A DNA stretch of 36,349 nt from Willaertia magna (lineage: Eukaryota > Heterolobosea > Eutetramitea > Acrasida > Naegleriidae), in assembly GCA_902984215.1 (NCBI GenBank), contig CADWAF010004322.1:1-36349 (forward strand). The letters run 5' to 3'. Below the pieces are notes generated by a model. That model searched no databases. It worked only from the letters and a program-made list of their open reading frames with translations, and was not told where the DNA came from. Positions 19,507-30,583 of the stretch are shown in pieces. Position numbers and translations under genes: made by a program. Numbering within the stretch: the stretch's first letter is position 1; every line of letters begins with the position of its first letter.

Positions 19507-22500
19507 TTAGAAACTTGAACGATATTCAGGAACTAATTCTTCTTTTTTCTCCTTTTCTTCCTCCTCTTTGCCAAGTATAAAGTCATCCAAAGATGCCTTA
19601 TCTTTTCCTCCAGAGATTTCCCAAGAGGCGTCTCCACCTTTAGATTGAATTTCAATATCAGGTGTCAAATGATTTGCCTTACCCATTAGCACTAATGAAT
19701 GAGGTTGTTCTTCAAAGCCAATTAACTGTTCTATCGTTGCACGTATATCCTCAATTGTTGCACTTGCCAAACTCTTCTTAAAGTTACAAAAGTCCTCGTT
19801 AGTGACTCCATAAAATAATTGCATAGTTGCCCTGTCATGTGTTGGATAAACTATGGTATCTCCAATATCTTTTAATACTAAATTCTTTAGAGCTTCCCAT
19901 TCAGAGTTTGTAATGTCATCCAACTCAAAATCAAGTAAAGTTTTAAGTGCCTCAGAAAAGGAAAGTTGGAAAAACCTTTGGTTCTGTAGAGTAGAAGCAA
20001 CAATACTGAATACTCCATCGAATGAAGCACTTGTCTTCATAATTTCTTGAGTTTCATTTGATACTTGTCCAAACTTTTCGTTAATTAATCTAGAAAGTAA
20101 AAAGTAAATTGAGGATTTAGGATCAGTTATAGGTGGAATATTCATAGATTTACAAATTAAAAGACTATCATTCCAACTTTCTTCAGGAGCAATAACAAAT
20201 CTATTTCTTTCTTTAATTTTAGTTAATAAATCACTATACTTTGCTTTTGAAGAAATATCTGTACTGTTACTTGGATTACTTGCTAAAAAGTCTTTAGCTA
20301 CCTTAACAATGGCATCCTTATTCTTTCTACTTGATGTTATTAAAATCTTATATTCTGAATTACTAGTAAATTTATCAAATAATTTAACAATATATTCCTT
20401 TTGTTTTGTAATATCTTTACTTTCAATAATATTTTGCATAAATCCCATTGCACTCCATCCTTTATTAATTTCCCTTAAACGCTAAAATCATTAAATTAAT
20501 AAATAACATTAAATAACAAAACTTACAGTTATGCCATTAATTTTACCCTCTGCTGAAAATTTACAAAGTTCAATTGGATCCATTTCTGAACTTATTGATT
20601 CACGTAATTTCATTGCAATATTCTTAATTAAATCACTATTTAAATTATGAGGATTCATTTCCTTTAATGTTGAATCATTTAAAATTGCTTCAATAATATC
20701 AAGAGCTTTATAAACATTCTTTTTTAATACTTGTGTTCTTGTATGAATACCATATTTTACTTTATTTAAATCATATCTATCATGAAGTGTAACAAATTCA
20801 ATACTTAATCCTCTTGGAAAGTATTGATCTTTTAATTTATCTAATTCTTCAATGGAAGCATCTCTAGCACCTAACTCTTCAATTAACTATAATTATTATT
20901 TTAATTAATTAATAATAATAAATATTATTACTTACTTTTGAAGCAATTGATAAATACATCATGTCATGAACAGAATTTGATTCCATTGTAAAATAAATAT
21001 TTTCAAATTTAACTACTGAAATATCAACTAAATCACCATTTGATTCTTGTTCATTATATAAAAGTGAACCATCCATAAAAGTAGAAACATTTTTAGAAAT
21101 AAAAGAAGTAGATACTTCTGTATTTAATTCTTTTAATTCTTCTTCTTCTTTTCTTTCTTTCTCAAAAATAATATCTTCCTCTAAAGTAATGTTCTTATTA
21201 TTATTATTTGAATTCTTATTTATTTGAATATCTTTAAATGGAGAATACTTTTCTGATCCTCTTTCTTGGTAAATTAATTTATTATTATTATTTTTAAAAT
21301 ATTTATTAAATAAATCTGTAAATATTGTTGAAATATTTTTCTTTTCAAAATCTTGTTTTAAAATTGTAAAGATATTATCAATATTTAAAATATTTGAATA
21401 ATATTTAATTTTATCTTCATTTGTAAAGTTTTTAGTTGGATGATACCATATTTGGTTAGCTCCTTCAATAACAAAATTATTTCTAAAATTATGTAATGTT
21501 TGTGATTCAATTTCTAATTCTGTTAAATAATGTAATGCCTTTCTTAAATCTATATTTTGTAAAATATTATTTAATTTATTCTTCACAACATTAATATGTT
21601 TATCTTCAACTCCTTCAATTCCAAAAATAAATGCAAATTTACTATAAAAAATTATAAAAATTAAATTAATATAAATAAACTTACTTCATTGAAAGATTTA
21701 AACCATTTAAAGCATATGGTCTAACTGAAAAACTACCCAACTCTTTAGGATAACTATCTAATAAACATTTATTTAAAATTTGTAATAAAATATAATCATA
21801 TAAATTATTAATAATATCACCATTTAATTTATAAGCAATAGCAATACGGTTTTGTAAATGATTTGGTAAAGATTGATCAAATGCTCCAATATTATTAATT
21901 TCTTTAGGTTCATTCCAATCATTATCTTCTTCTAAATTATTATTTATTGGGTTGGTATTATTAAAGACATATGGTTCAATACAATCATTAATGACATCTG
22001 ACATATCTTCATTCTTTTCATTTCCTAAAATAAATAAATGTTTATTTGTATGAATATTTTCAATATAATATTCCTTTAAAGATTTAATTTTATTAAAATT
22101 AATAATCTCTTTATAATAATCTTTAAATCTTTTAACATTTCCATTAAATAAATTAAATAATAAATTTCTACCAAAATTAACATTAATATTTGTGTAATCT
22201 AAAAATATTAATCCTTCTAAAGTATCTGTTAATAATAATTCAATTTCATTTTTATCCCAATTTGGATAAAATATATTTTTATTTGTTTTATTAATTAAAT
22301 CTTTAATATTTTCTTTATTATTTGTAAAGAATTGTAAAGATTGATTTGTTTGTAATTCATTAATTGAATATAAATTAGAAAAAAATAAAGGACTAAAATG
22401 ATTTGATTTTCTAAATTGATAAAGTAATTGATTAAAATGATGATAAACTAACATTGGAAAGAGAATATTATTATCATCTTGTTCTTTTTTTAAGAGGAAT

Positions 22501-22709
22501 GGTAGATGAATAGAATAAAAATAGTTATTGGAATCACCATGTTGGAAATGAATGAAATTTAAGTTATTATCTTTTCCGATTGAATTTAATTGAATTTGAT
22601 AAGGTATTTGAAATGAATTATTTATATTAATTATATTATTATTATTTTGATGATAATTTCTTTTAGAAACTTTGTGAAAAGAAGAACAAGACTTTTTAAA
22701 TTGTTTCAT
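19507..22709 (-). CDS. M16C presequence-protease (PreP) homologue with altered zinc site
   Basis: Four exons: 22709-21685, 21641-20936, 20886-20527, 20481-19507. Introns are 43, 49 and 45 nt, all GTAAGT...AG, and phases agree, giving 1021 residues, the usual PreP length. PreP degrades targeting peptides in mitochondria or plastids. The start MKQFKKSCSSFHKVSKR is basic and hydroxylated, fitting a mitochondrial presequence; an upstream in-frame ATG at 22760 adds a hydrophobic stretch and is less likely. C-terminal parts match M16C well (FPRGLSIEFVTLHDRYDLNK, REINKGWSAMGFMQNIIES). In the N-terminal domain the region equivalent to PreP's H-x-x-E-H reads FPMLVYHH (about 84-91), so the first His and the Glu are missing, and no downstream N-E-x-K-G motif is seen. 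Exons 1-2 are unusually rich in Asn, Lys and Ile. Likely a non-catalytic homologue. Confidence 0.8.
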
Positions 22710-22796
22710 TTTTTTATTCACAATTATAAAAAAAATAATGAATTTGTTTAAATTAGTCACCTAACAGGTGGTGGTAATGATAGCAGTGACAGTAAT

Positions 22797-23775
22797 GTGT
22801 TAAAGAAAATTAATGTTAAGAAAAAGATAAAGTTTATAAAAAGTGGTTTTTATTTAGTGATAGTTACAGAAGATAATGAAATTTATTTATTATTAAATAA
22901 TTTTAAAAAGATTGAACAACATTTCGGAATAATTAATCATTTAGAAAATAATAGTAATTATAGTTTAATTGTAAATAATAAAATGAAATTTATATTTTTG
23001 GTAAAATTGAAGAACTACATGACAGTAATAATTTTACAAAATTTAATTATGATTTAAAAGAAAATATAAAATTAATTAGAGGTGGAATTGATTATATTTT
23101 TATTGTAACAAAAGATAATTGTCTGTATGGAATTGGAAATAATAGATATGATCAAATTGGAATAAAAGAACTTACTTTAGTTACAAAGTTTACAAAAATT
23201 AAACATTTTTCATCTATTAAAGATTTACAATGTGGTTATTTCCATTCAATTTTATTAGATACTTTTGGTGATATTTATATAACTGGATGGAATAATTTTG
23301 GAGATTTTAAAAATAGAACACATCTCCAAGAATTCACTAAAATTGAATTACCTTTTAAAGTTATACAAATATCTTGTTTTAATAATGGTTCATTAATATT
23401 AAGTGAAGATTTTGAATTATATGGAACTGGAAAGAATAATTATGGTCAATTAGGAACTGGTGATTATGAGAATAGATATAATTTTATGAAAATTGTATTA
23501 GATTTTAAAGTTAAAAATATTTATTTGTAGTGGATTTTTTTAATATTGTAACTGATTTTAATAATCGAGTATATATAACGGGTTTTGATAGTTACAATAG
23601 ACTAGGTTATGATATACCATTGTATTCACGGTATTTAAATTTGTTTACAAAAATTGATTTTGAACCAAAGAAAAATTATATTGAAGTGTTAATACATGAT
23701 AGAGATATTTATTTAATAGAAAGTGATTATTTAGTGAATAGAAGAATACCACTCATTGAAACTAAAACTTTTTGA
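22797..23775 (+). pseudogene. RCC1-like gene copy, frame-broken
   Basis: Three frames together spell one RCC1-like protein of about 325 residues. Frame one (22797-about 22982) gives DNEIYLL and NNYSLIVNNK. The second frame (about 22983-23530) gives NEIYIFGK, CLYGIGNNRYDQIG and ELYGTGKNNYGQLGTG. The third (to 23775) gives VYITGFDSYNRLG. The first break is explained by one missing A in an A-run near 22980, the second by a one-base shift near 23510-23527 that leads into TAG. No in-frame ATG lies before the first repeat; TAA precedes it. It sits head-to-head with the M16C gene, under 100 bp away. Because breaks fall at AT-rich runs, sequencing error remains possible, but the missing start codon argues for a pseudogene. 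Confidence 0.75.
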
Positions 23776-23865
23776 AAAAGCAGTTAATTGTGTAATGTGT
23801 GACATTTTCTTTGTATTAGATAATTACACCCACTGACTTTCTCGTTGTAATTCATTTGCTTGAAA

Positions 23866-24008
23866 ATGCCTACGCAACAAGAATTGAGGTGTAGCCTAGA
23901 AAGACTCGCCAAAAAGATAGAAGAATTGTCTGTCTTAGCCAGTATTTTCCTACTAACTGGATAAGACCAAGCTATGTTGTGAAACTAAACGACCACTTAA
24001 TAGATTGA
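23866..24008 (+). CDS. Possible small gene, uncertain exon structure
   Basis: An ATG at 23866 opens 32 codons with a helical, amphipathic pattern (QQELRCSLERLAKKIEEL), ending at a TAA at 23962-23964. A TACTAAC branch-point match lies at 23951-23957, and an AG follows at 23972-23973. If an intron runs from a GT near 23930 to that AG, the frame continues as YVVKLNDHLID and stops at 24008, giving about 32 residues. The proposed donor (GTCTGT) is poor, so this is only a candidate. The surrounding 340 bp hold no other credible gene. The pattern resembles short coiled-coil subunits of eukaryotic complexes, but no family is recognised. Confidence 0.3.
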
Positions 24009-24072
24009 ATGGCGTTTAGTAAAGTAGACCTGGAGTTGTTTGCCTGCTTGGTTGACTAATAGTTTTGATATG

Positions 24073-24856
24073 TTAAAAGAGTTTACAAAGAATCTTTTCT
24101 TTAAAAACATCAAAGTTTTCAACCTCTAGTTTCAATTCTAATTAGAATTGGATCTCTTACAAATTTTTCTAAAAATTCACTCATTTCACTTGTAATATTT
24201 AATCCACTAAATACACAGATTTGCACATCATTGGGAGGTATATAATCTTTACAAATACTTTCAATTTTTTCTTTAAATCCCCTTTGAAATAATTCATCCA
24301 ACTGATCAAACACTAACATTTTAATTTGACTCAAATCTAAATATCCTTCTTTTACTAAATAAACTATTCTATCTGTTGTGCTAACAATTACATCAATTCC
24401 TTCACTAATTTCTACAATATCTTCCTCAAAACCCAACCCTAAAGGTTTAACACAACCATGAACCTTAACTTCAGGCTCCATAAATTTTGAGAGTTTTTTA
24501 AAATAGTAACAAACACCATAGATCAATTCTTTTGATTGAACAATTACTAAACTTAATGGCGAGGTAGTGTTTTTATTTTCTTCCTTTTCTTTTAGTGAGC
24601 TTACTGTTTGTAATACGGAAATAACATGTGACGTAGTTTTTCCAGTGCATGACAATGATGCACAAATTACATTGGCAGGTGGATTAGAATGTATGATTGG
24701 AAAGACAGCTTTTTGTTGGCACGGAGACAGTTTTTCAAAACCAAAAGAATATATTCCTCTTAGTAATTCTTCATTTAAATTTAAATCTTCAAGTTCTTTA
24801 ATTTTAACGTTATCCATTCCGAATTTTGTTTGAAATTCATCTTCGCTTTTCCACAT
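24073..24856 (-). pseudogene. Truncated, degenerate DEAD-box (eIF4A-like) N-terminal domain
   Basis: The open frame 24856-24119 encodes 245 residues covering only the first RecA domain of an eIF4A-like helicase. The Q-motif region is recognisable (FGFEKLSPCQQKAVFPI). Motif I is ASLSCTGKT instead of AxSGTGKT, motif Ib TPGR reads TTDR, motif II DEAD reads DQLD, and SAT reads SGL. The walker GKT is kept but the catalytic Glu is gone. After the stop, a +1 shift reads EVENFDVFKEKILCKLF to a TAA at 24073, which resembles the start of the second RecA domain, so the open frame may end by frameshift. RecA2 is absent. It may be a dying paralogue, or a short protein with a new role; the loss of several motifs at once favours the first. 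Confidence 0.65.
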
Positions 24857-25049
24857 TTTTTATGTTAAAATTGTAAAGAGATAGCTCAATAAAAAATAAA
24901 AATGTTATCAATAACAATGACAATTATAATTTTAATAATAGATCATCTCCTACAAGATTATAGCCTACTGTTGATTTAAATTTTCGATTTACAGACACCA
25001 ATATTATGCATCATTCATTTATTGGCATTATAGTTCCCACAAAATGCGT

Positions 25050-25122
25050 TACCTCCAGTGGGGCTCGAACCCAAGACCTCGGGATTAGAAGTCCCGCGCC
25101 CTTCCAACTGAGCTATGAAGGC
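25050..25122 (-). tRNA. tRNA-Arg(UCU)
   Basis: A 73-nt cloverleaf without intron. The acceptor arm pairs fully with wobbles (GCCTTCA with TGGAGGT) and the discriminator is A. The D stem is GCTC/GGGC. The anticodon stem is CGGGA/TCCCG around loop CTTCTAA, giving anticodon TCT. The T loop TTCGAGC is canonical, with one mismatch at the outer T-stem pair. It appears functional. Confidence 0.95.
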
Positions 25123-25190
25123 CTCCATTTCTTCTTAAGATAATAAATATACAATATTAATGAATATATTGGGCCCTGGTGAAATTTTAT

Positions 25191-26856
25191 TTAATCGACA
25201 CGCAATAAATTATCTACCTCTCTGAATTCATTGAAAAAGACAGTAAATAGTTCTACTGTTGTTTTGATATCTATTACACCACATTGTTCTCTAATGTAAT
25301 TTAATGTAAAAAGTGTTCATAGTTTTGTGCACGAAAGTATTAGTAAAATGAATTAGTTATGAAATTGAATATTTGTGCCTTACCTTATAGAATGCATAGA
25401 CAATTGAGGAATACCAACATCGATACATCTGATTGAGGTATTAGCATTGGTAATTGGACCTATTGTACTTCCACAAGCACTATCATTACGTACAACAAAT
25501 TGTTGGAGTGGTAAATTATGACGTCCAGCTAATTCACCAAACAAGAAAGAGGTGTGACTATTGGAAGTATACCTAAGGTTTGCATTTGTTTTTATAACTA
25601 ACCCTTTATGGATTTGTGGACGATGCTGCAAAAACAGTTAAAAATATAAATCTATTTCAATTAACTACATACCTTGCATTGATGCTTATCAACATAATTA
25701 GGATGAACAGCATGAGCCATATCTGCTGAAACAATAAAGCTTTTTGCAATACATGCGTTATAAGCGTCAACAGGTGAGTTTTCAGTTTGTGTCACCTTAA
25801 TTAATCTTTCAATAGTATCCTTTAATAATGATCCTCCGGCTCCATGACTACTTTCACTACCAACTTCTTCATGATCAAATAAACAAATCATTCTGATATC
25901 AGTATCATCATTAAGTGTAGATTGAGAAGCTAAAAGAGCCTCTAATGAACAAAAACAAGACAATAAATTATCTAAACGTGGAGAAAATACAAATTCATCA
26001 TTAGCTCCACCAATTACACTTGGTTGCGTGTCAACAACAGATAATTCAAAATCTTTGATATCTTCTGGTTTACAATTTAATTCCTTTGCAATTGATCTAA
26101 TTAAAATAGAGTGATGATTAGCTAAAAATCCCTTTTTATCACCAAGATTTTCATCGTCACTCAATTGAGTAGCAATTACTGGTAATAATTGAGTTTCATA
26201 ATTGAATTGGAAACCCTTTTCTCTAACTTCTCTATTTAAGTGAATAGCAAGTGAAGGAATACGTAAAATTGGTTTCTTAACTTCAACTAATTCTTGTTTA
26301 AATCCATCATCTCTTTTGACAATAACTCTTCCAGCAACTGTCAAATCTCTATCAAACCAAGTGTAAAATAATCCACCACCATATGTTTGAACACCAACTT
26401 GAAGATATCCAACACTATCTTGTGCAGAGATTGGTTTTAATCTTAAATCTGGTGAATCAGTATGTGCTCCAATAATTTTCAAAGCTCCATTTCCATTTCC
26501 TTCAAACTTTCCTCCAACAGTGAAAGCAAAAACACTTGAATGATTTCTAGTAAAGAAATATTTTCCATTTTGTTTGATCTTTTGGCTCCAATTAGCTTCA
26601 TTTTCTTGTAATTGTTCAAAACCATTTTCTAATAAGATTGTCTTAACGGATTGAACAGCGTTTTTCCATTTTGTTTGATCTTTTGGCTCCAATTAGCTTC
26701 ATTTTCTTGTAATTGTTCAAAACCATTTTCTAATAAGATTGTCTTAACGGATTGAACAGCGTGCCATGGAGTTTTAGAACGATTAACGAAATCTAAAAAT
26801 TTATTGGCAACAGGTATTGCTTCTTGAATGTCTTTGGTTGATGGAAGAGAAGTCAT
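25191..26856 (-). CDS. DNPEP: Aspartyl aminopeptidase (M18), frame broken by tandem duplication
   Basis: Three exons: 26856-25673, 25625-25384 and 25290-25191, with introns of 47 nt (GTATGT...AG) and 93 nt (GTAAGG...AG). The protein is an M18 dinuclear zinc exopeptidase that removes N-terminal Asp and Glu in the cytosol or vacuole. Metal and catalytic motifs are present: GAHTDSPDL, GGANDEFVFSPRLDNL, FDHEEVGS, SADMAHAVHP, and the last His in GIPQLSMHSIRE across the last splice. The start MTSLPSTKD at 26856 is preferred; an upstream in-frame ATG at 26979 adds a non-family stretch. Near codon 30 a perfect 101-bp tandem repeat (26561-26762) shifts the frame; counting the unit once gives exactly 474 residues, the family length. 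As written the gene would be truncated after about 75 residues. Confidence 0.85.
26561..26762. repeat. Perfect 101-bp tandem duplication inside the aminopeptidase gene
   Basis: The units 26561-26661 and 26662-26762 are identical over all 101 bases by eye. The unit length is not a multiple of three and falls in coding sequence, so it breaks the reading frame. No AG-GT boundary that would let the extra copy be spliced out as an intron was found. Confidence 0.95.
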
Positions 26857-27079
26857 TTTTTTTGTTACTTTTAAGGCTTTGCACTTCGAAGAGATGTTTT
26901 TATGCAAGCTTTTTAATTCTTCAACAAGCAACGGCTTTAGAGAAGTGATGATAAGAAAGCTCTGAATGAAAGTGCACACAAAGTGTTAATAAACAGCTTC
27001 TTCTACCCCTCGGAGTTAGGCATATTGTTTTCTTGTAATCTTCAAATCAAATAGAAGTTACTGTCAGTAAACAAAAAAA

Positions 27080-28776
27080 ATGAATAAACTGAGGATCTGC
27101 ATATGTTTCCTTCTTGTTTTGTGTGCCTTTGTGTACGCAGATAAATATCAATTAGTTTTTACTCCAACACATAGCTCAAACTATTTTGATTATAGAAATT
27201 ATGTCATGAATAAAGTAAATGGAAAAGTTCCTATAAATAACAATGTAGTAGCTAATGGATATTATGAAGCAACTTTTAATCAAACCGGATGGGGAGTATT
27301 AGGTGTATCAACTAACTCTGCATTAGAAGATAAAATTCAAGCATATACAGGTGGATTTTTTGAAGGATATTTAACCGGTGAACTTTTCCAAGGATATTGG
27401 TAAGTAACGATAGTGACCTCATCTATGTATTTATATCTTTATTTAGGTATGATTTTATTCAATATACTTTTGATCCAGAATCAGATCCGAAATTAAATAA
27501 ATTTTTAGAAGATAATTTGAGATATTTAAATACTCAAATTGGATTATATAAAAATAATACTTCTACAGAAGAAGGAAAATATTGGTATCATATTAGTTTA
27601 ATTTTAGATCAAATTCAAGGATTATATGATGGTTATGTTAAGGGAATGTTAGATAAAAATTTAAAACCAACATTATCATTATTTGATATCTTTAAATTCC
27701 AAATTGATGGTGATATTGGAGATTTAGCAAATATCTTTTCAACACCACAATTCCATAAAATGTCAAGAGAAGAATTAATTTCATTTTCAATCTTTAAGAA
27801 TAGATGTTCTGCATTATTTAGATTAACTAATGATAGAAAGAATTTAATTATGACACATGCTACATGGGATACTTTTAGTAATATGTTAAGAATCTATAAA
27901 CATTATGAATTAAACTTTAGAAATGTTCCATCTAAATTAGTTAGTTTTTCATCAACACCTGGATGGTTAGTTTCAGTTGATGATTTCTATATTACTTCAT
28001 CTGGATTAACAGTTATTGAAACAACTAATAATATTTATAATACTACATTATATAATTTAGTTAAACCACAAAGTGTTTTATATTGGATGAGAAATATGGT
28101 TGCTAATAGATTATCTACAAGTGCAAAACAATGGACTCAATTATTTGCTAAATATAATAGTGGTACTTATAATAATCAATGGATTGTTGTTGATATTAAA
28201 AGATTTGTACCTGGTGCAAGAACATTAGATCCTGAATTGATTTATATTTTAGAACAAATTCCAGGTTATTGTGAAACTGCATCTGTTAGTTCTTATTTAG
28301 AGAAGAATGGTTATTGGGCTTCATATAATGTTCCTTTCTTCCCTTATATTTATAATGTATCTGGTTATTTAGATCAATATAAGAAGAATGGTAATAGTTT
28401 TAGTTATGAATATTGTCCAAGAGCAAATATCTTTAGAAGAGATGCTCCAAGTGCAAATGATGTTGAAGGTGTTCAAAGATTAATCAGAAAGAATGAATTT
28501 AAGCAAGATCCATTCTCTCTTGGCGATGCTTGTAATCAAGTTGCAGCAAGATGTGATCTGAATGCTCCAACAGCACCTCGTCACAGAGCTTTTGGTGCTA
28601 TAGATGCTAAGGTCACTGATATTTACATGGCAAAAGAAAATATTGCATTAGCTCAAAATGGTCCAACTCACGATGAACAACCACCATTCACATGGAAAGA
28701 AGGATATAATGATTTACATTTTGGACAACCTCAAACTTTTGATTTCGATTGGGTTGAAATGTCTCCAAAGCTTTAA
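27080..28776 (+). CDS. Phospholipase B-like protein (PLBD family)
   Basis: Two exons, 27080-27399 and 27447-28776, joined over a 47-nt GTAAGT...AG intron, give 549 residues, the normal family length. Residues 1-20 form a clear signal peptide (ICICFLLVLCAFVYA). Family members are lysosomal or secreted N-terminal-nucleophile hydrolases first described as Dictyostelium phospholipase B. The expected nucleophile is Cys227 in NRCSALFRL, followed by MTHATWDTF. The C-terminal region carries GAIDAKVTDIYMA and the typical FDFDWVEMSP end. Several N-x-S/T sites fit a secretory protein. Processing and activity cannot be read from the sequence. It is divergent from the aminopeptidase gene, 223 bp away. Confidence 0.92.
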
Positions 28777-28885
28777 TTTTTTCTAGCCCCATACATTGTA
28801 ACTTTTATTGTAATAAACCACAATTTATTTTCTCTCCTTGTTCAATGTAAGGTCGGTGTGAAAAAAACAAGCGTGGCAGAAAAAA

Positions 28886-30088
28886 ATGGAAGTGTTTAGT
28901 TTCGATAAAGAACGTCGCAATATTGATTTAACACCACTAGGAAATGACAGGATAAAATTCATGAATTATGGGACTTCACATGTTGTTGTTATTACTACTG
29001 ATGACGATATTTATGTTTATGGAAGTAGTGAATATTACATTTATACTGCTAATGCTCTAGGTTTAGGTTCTAACAAAAGAGTTGAAAAATTAGTGAAAGT
29101 AAATGGCTTATTAATTAATGGTAAAATTAAATTTTTAGAATGTGGAATGAATTATACATTAATTGTTGATGATTTAAATAATTTTTATATTACTGGACAT
29201 TTTGGTAGATTAAATTATGATACTTTTACTAAATTAGATATTACTTTTAAAGAAAAAATTAAATCAATTAGATGTGGAAATGATCATTTATTTATTTTAA
29301 CAAATAATTATTTAATTTATGGATTTGGAAAGAATGAATATGGTCAATTAGGTTTATCAAAAAATATTGAATATTGTAATCAATTTACTAAAATTGATGG
29401 ATTTCAAGTAAAAGATATATTATGTGATAATAACTTTACAATGTTATTAGATAATTTTGGTAATGTATTTGTTACTGGAGAAAATTCAGCTGGTGAATTA
29501 GGATTTGAGGATTTTGGTTCTGTTTACGGTTTTCAGAAAATTAACTTTACACAAAAAGTTATCAAAATATTCGCCGTTGTTCAAACTTCATATCTTTTAA
29601 CAGAAAATAATGAATTATTTGGCTCTGGAACAAATGAAGAGGGTCAATTAGGTGTTGGAGATTATAATGAAAGTAAATTTGAATTCACAAAAATTCCATT
29701 TAAGAATTGTAATGAAAATATTACAATTCATAAATCTTATGGTTCACTTTCATGTTTAAGTGACAGTGAAAATAATTTTTATATTTGTGGAAGTTGTTTT
29801 GGAGAATATGGCATTGAATCCCCAGATGATTGTTTAGAATTCACAAAATTAGATTTTGATAAAAAGAATTATACTTATGCCTACCCAATATTAGCCAATG
29901 ACGGATTTTCTATTTTATTAAGTAATTTTAAAGTGAATAAGACAATTGAAGAAGAAGAAAAACATTTAGGATTAAATTGTTTTAATAATACATTAAATAG
30001 AAGTAACGATATTGATTTTCATTTTGATGTAACACATTATGATTATTTGAAAAAGAGAAATAGAAGTTCTTATGAAAATAGTTTATAA
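28886..30088 (+). CDS. RCC1-like repeat protein
   Basis: 400 residues. It is a paralogue of the gene at 1490, with better-kept repeats: about six to seven blades with markers such as YGFGKNEYGQLGLS (about 148-161), GENSAGELGFE and FGSGTNEEGQLGVGDYNES. The last 50 residues are polar and outside the propeller. No membrane segment or signal is seen. RCC1 propellers serve as scaffolds or exchange factors; which applies is not visible. The ATG follows an A-rich run. About 110 bp separate it from the phospholipase B-like gene upstream on the same strand. Confidence 0.85.
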   Translation: MEVFSFDKERRNIDLTPLGNDRIKFMNYGTSHVVVITTDDDIYVYGSSEYYIYTANALGLGSNKRVEKLVKVNGLLINGKIKFLECGMNYTLIVDDLNNFYITGHFGRLNYDTFTKLDITFKEKIKSIRCGNDHLFILTNNYLIYGFGKNEYGQLGLSKNIEYCNQFTKIDGFQVKDILCDNNFTMLLDNFGNVFVTGENSAGELGFEDFGSVYGFQKINFTQKVIKIFAVVQTSYLLTENNELFGSGTNEEGQLGVGDYNESKFEFTKIPFKNCNENITIHKSYGSLSCLSDSENNFYICGSCFGEYGIESPDDCLEFTKLDFDKKNYTYAYPILANDGFSILLSNFKVNKTIEEEEKHLGLNCFNNTLNRSNDIDFHFDVTHYDYLKKRNRSSYENSL

Positions 30089-30583
30089 ATAAAATATTTA
30101 TTACCTTTTAGTTATACGACAACTCGAATTAATAATAAAAAAAATCTACAAAACGGTTTTAATATTAAAAATAATTTAATAAATTTGAGTTTTTGTTATT
30201 TTTTAAATAATTTTTGTCATCAGTAACACTATGTCATAAAAAAAGAAATAAATAGAAGTATGTTTGTGGGAATAAAAAAATTCAAACAAAACACTTTATT
30301 TATAAAATAATTTAATTAAAGAAAAACAAAATTTTTATATCTTCATAATTAATTATAGTATTAGAGGAATTATTGTAATCAGTAATTTTGGCGGGAATTT
30401 GGTTTGCGGTAAAACTCAAATAGTAAAATGTAAGGATTTTGATCCCTTAAAAATACGGGAAAAAACCAATCGAGTTATTACTGGAATATGGGAAGTTAGG
30501 GAGCGGTTCTGTTGGGCGACCAGTCCGATAAAGTAGAATTAAAAACTTTGCAAAATCTTCCTTGACATCAAAAAAATAGCAAG
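30089..30583. other. Intergenic region, no feature seen
   Basis: About 495 bp, very AT-rich in its first half and more mixed after 30390. No credible reading frame, tRNA or repeat was found. It probably contains the 3' end of the RCC1-like transcript and the promoter of the secreted protein gene. Confidence 0.4.

Noticed and set aside
26561..26762. The extra 101-bp unit as a newly created intron
   Set aside because: No AG directly followed by GT in the repeated unit, so splicing out exactly one unit would need non-canonical ends.
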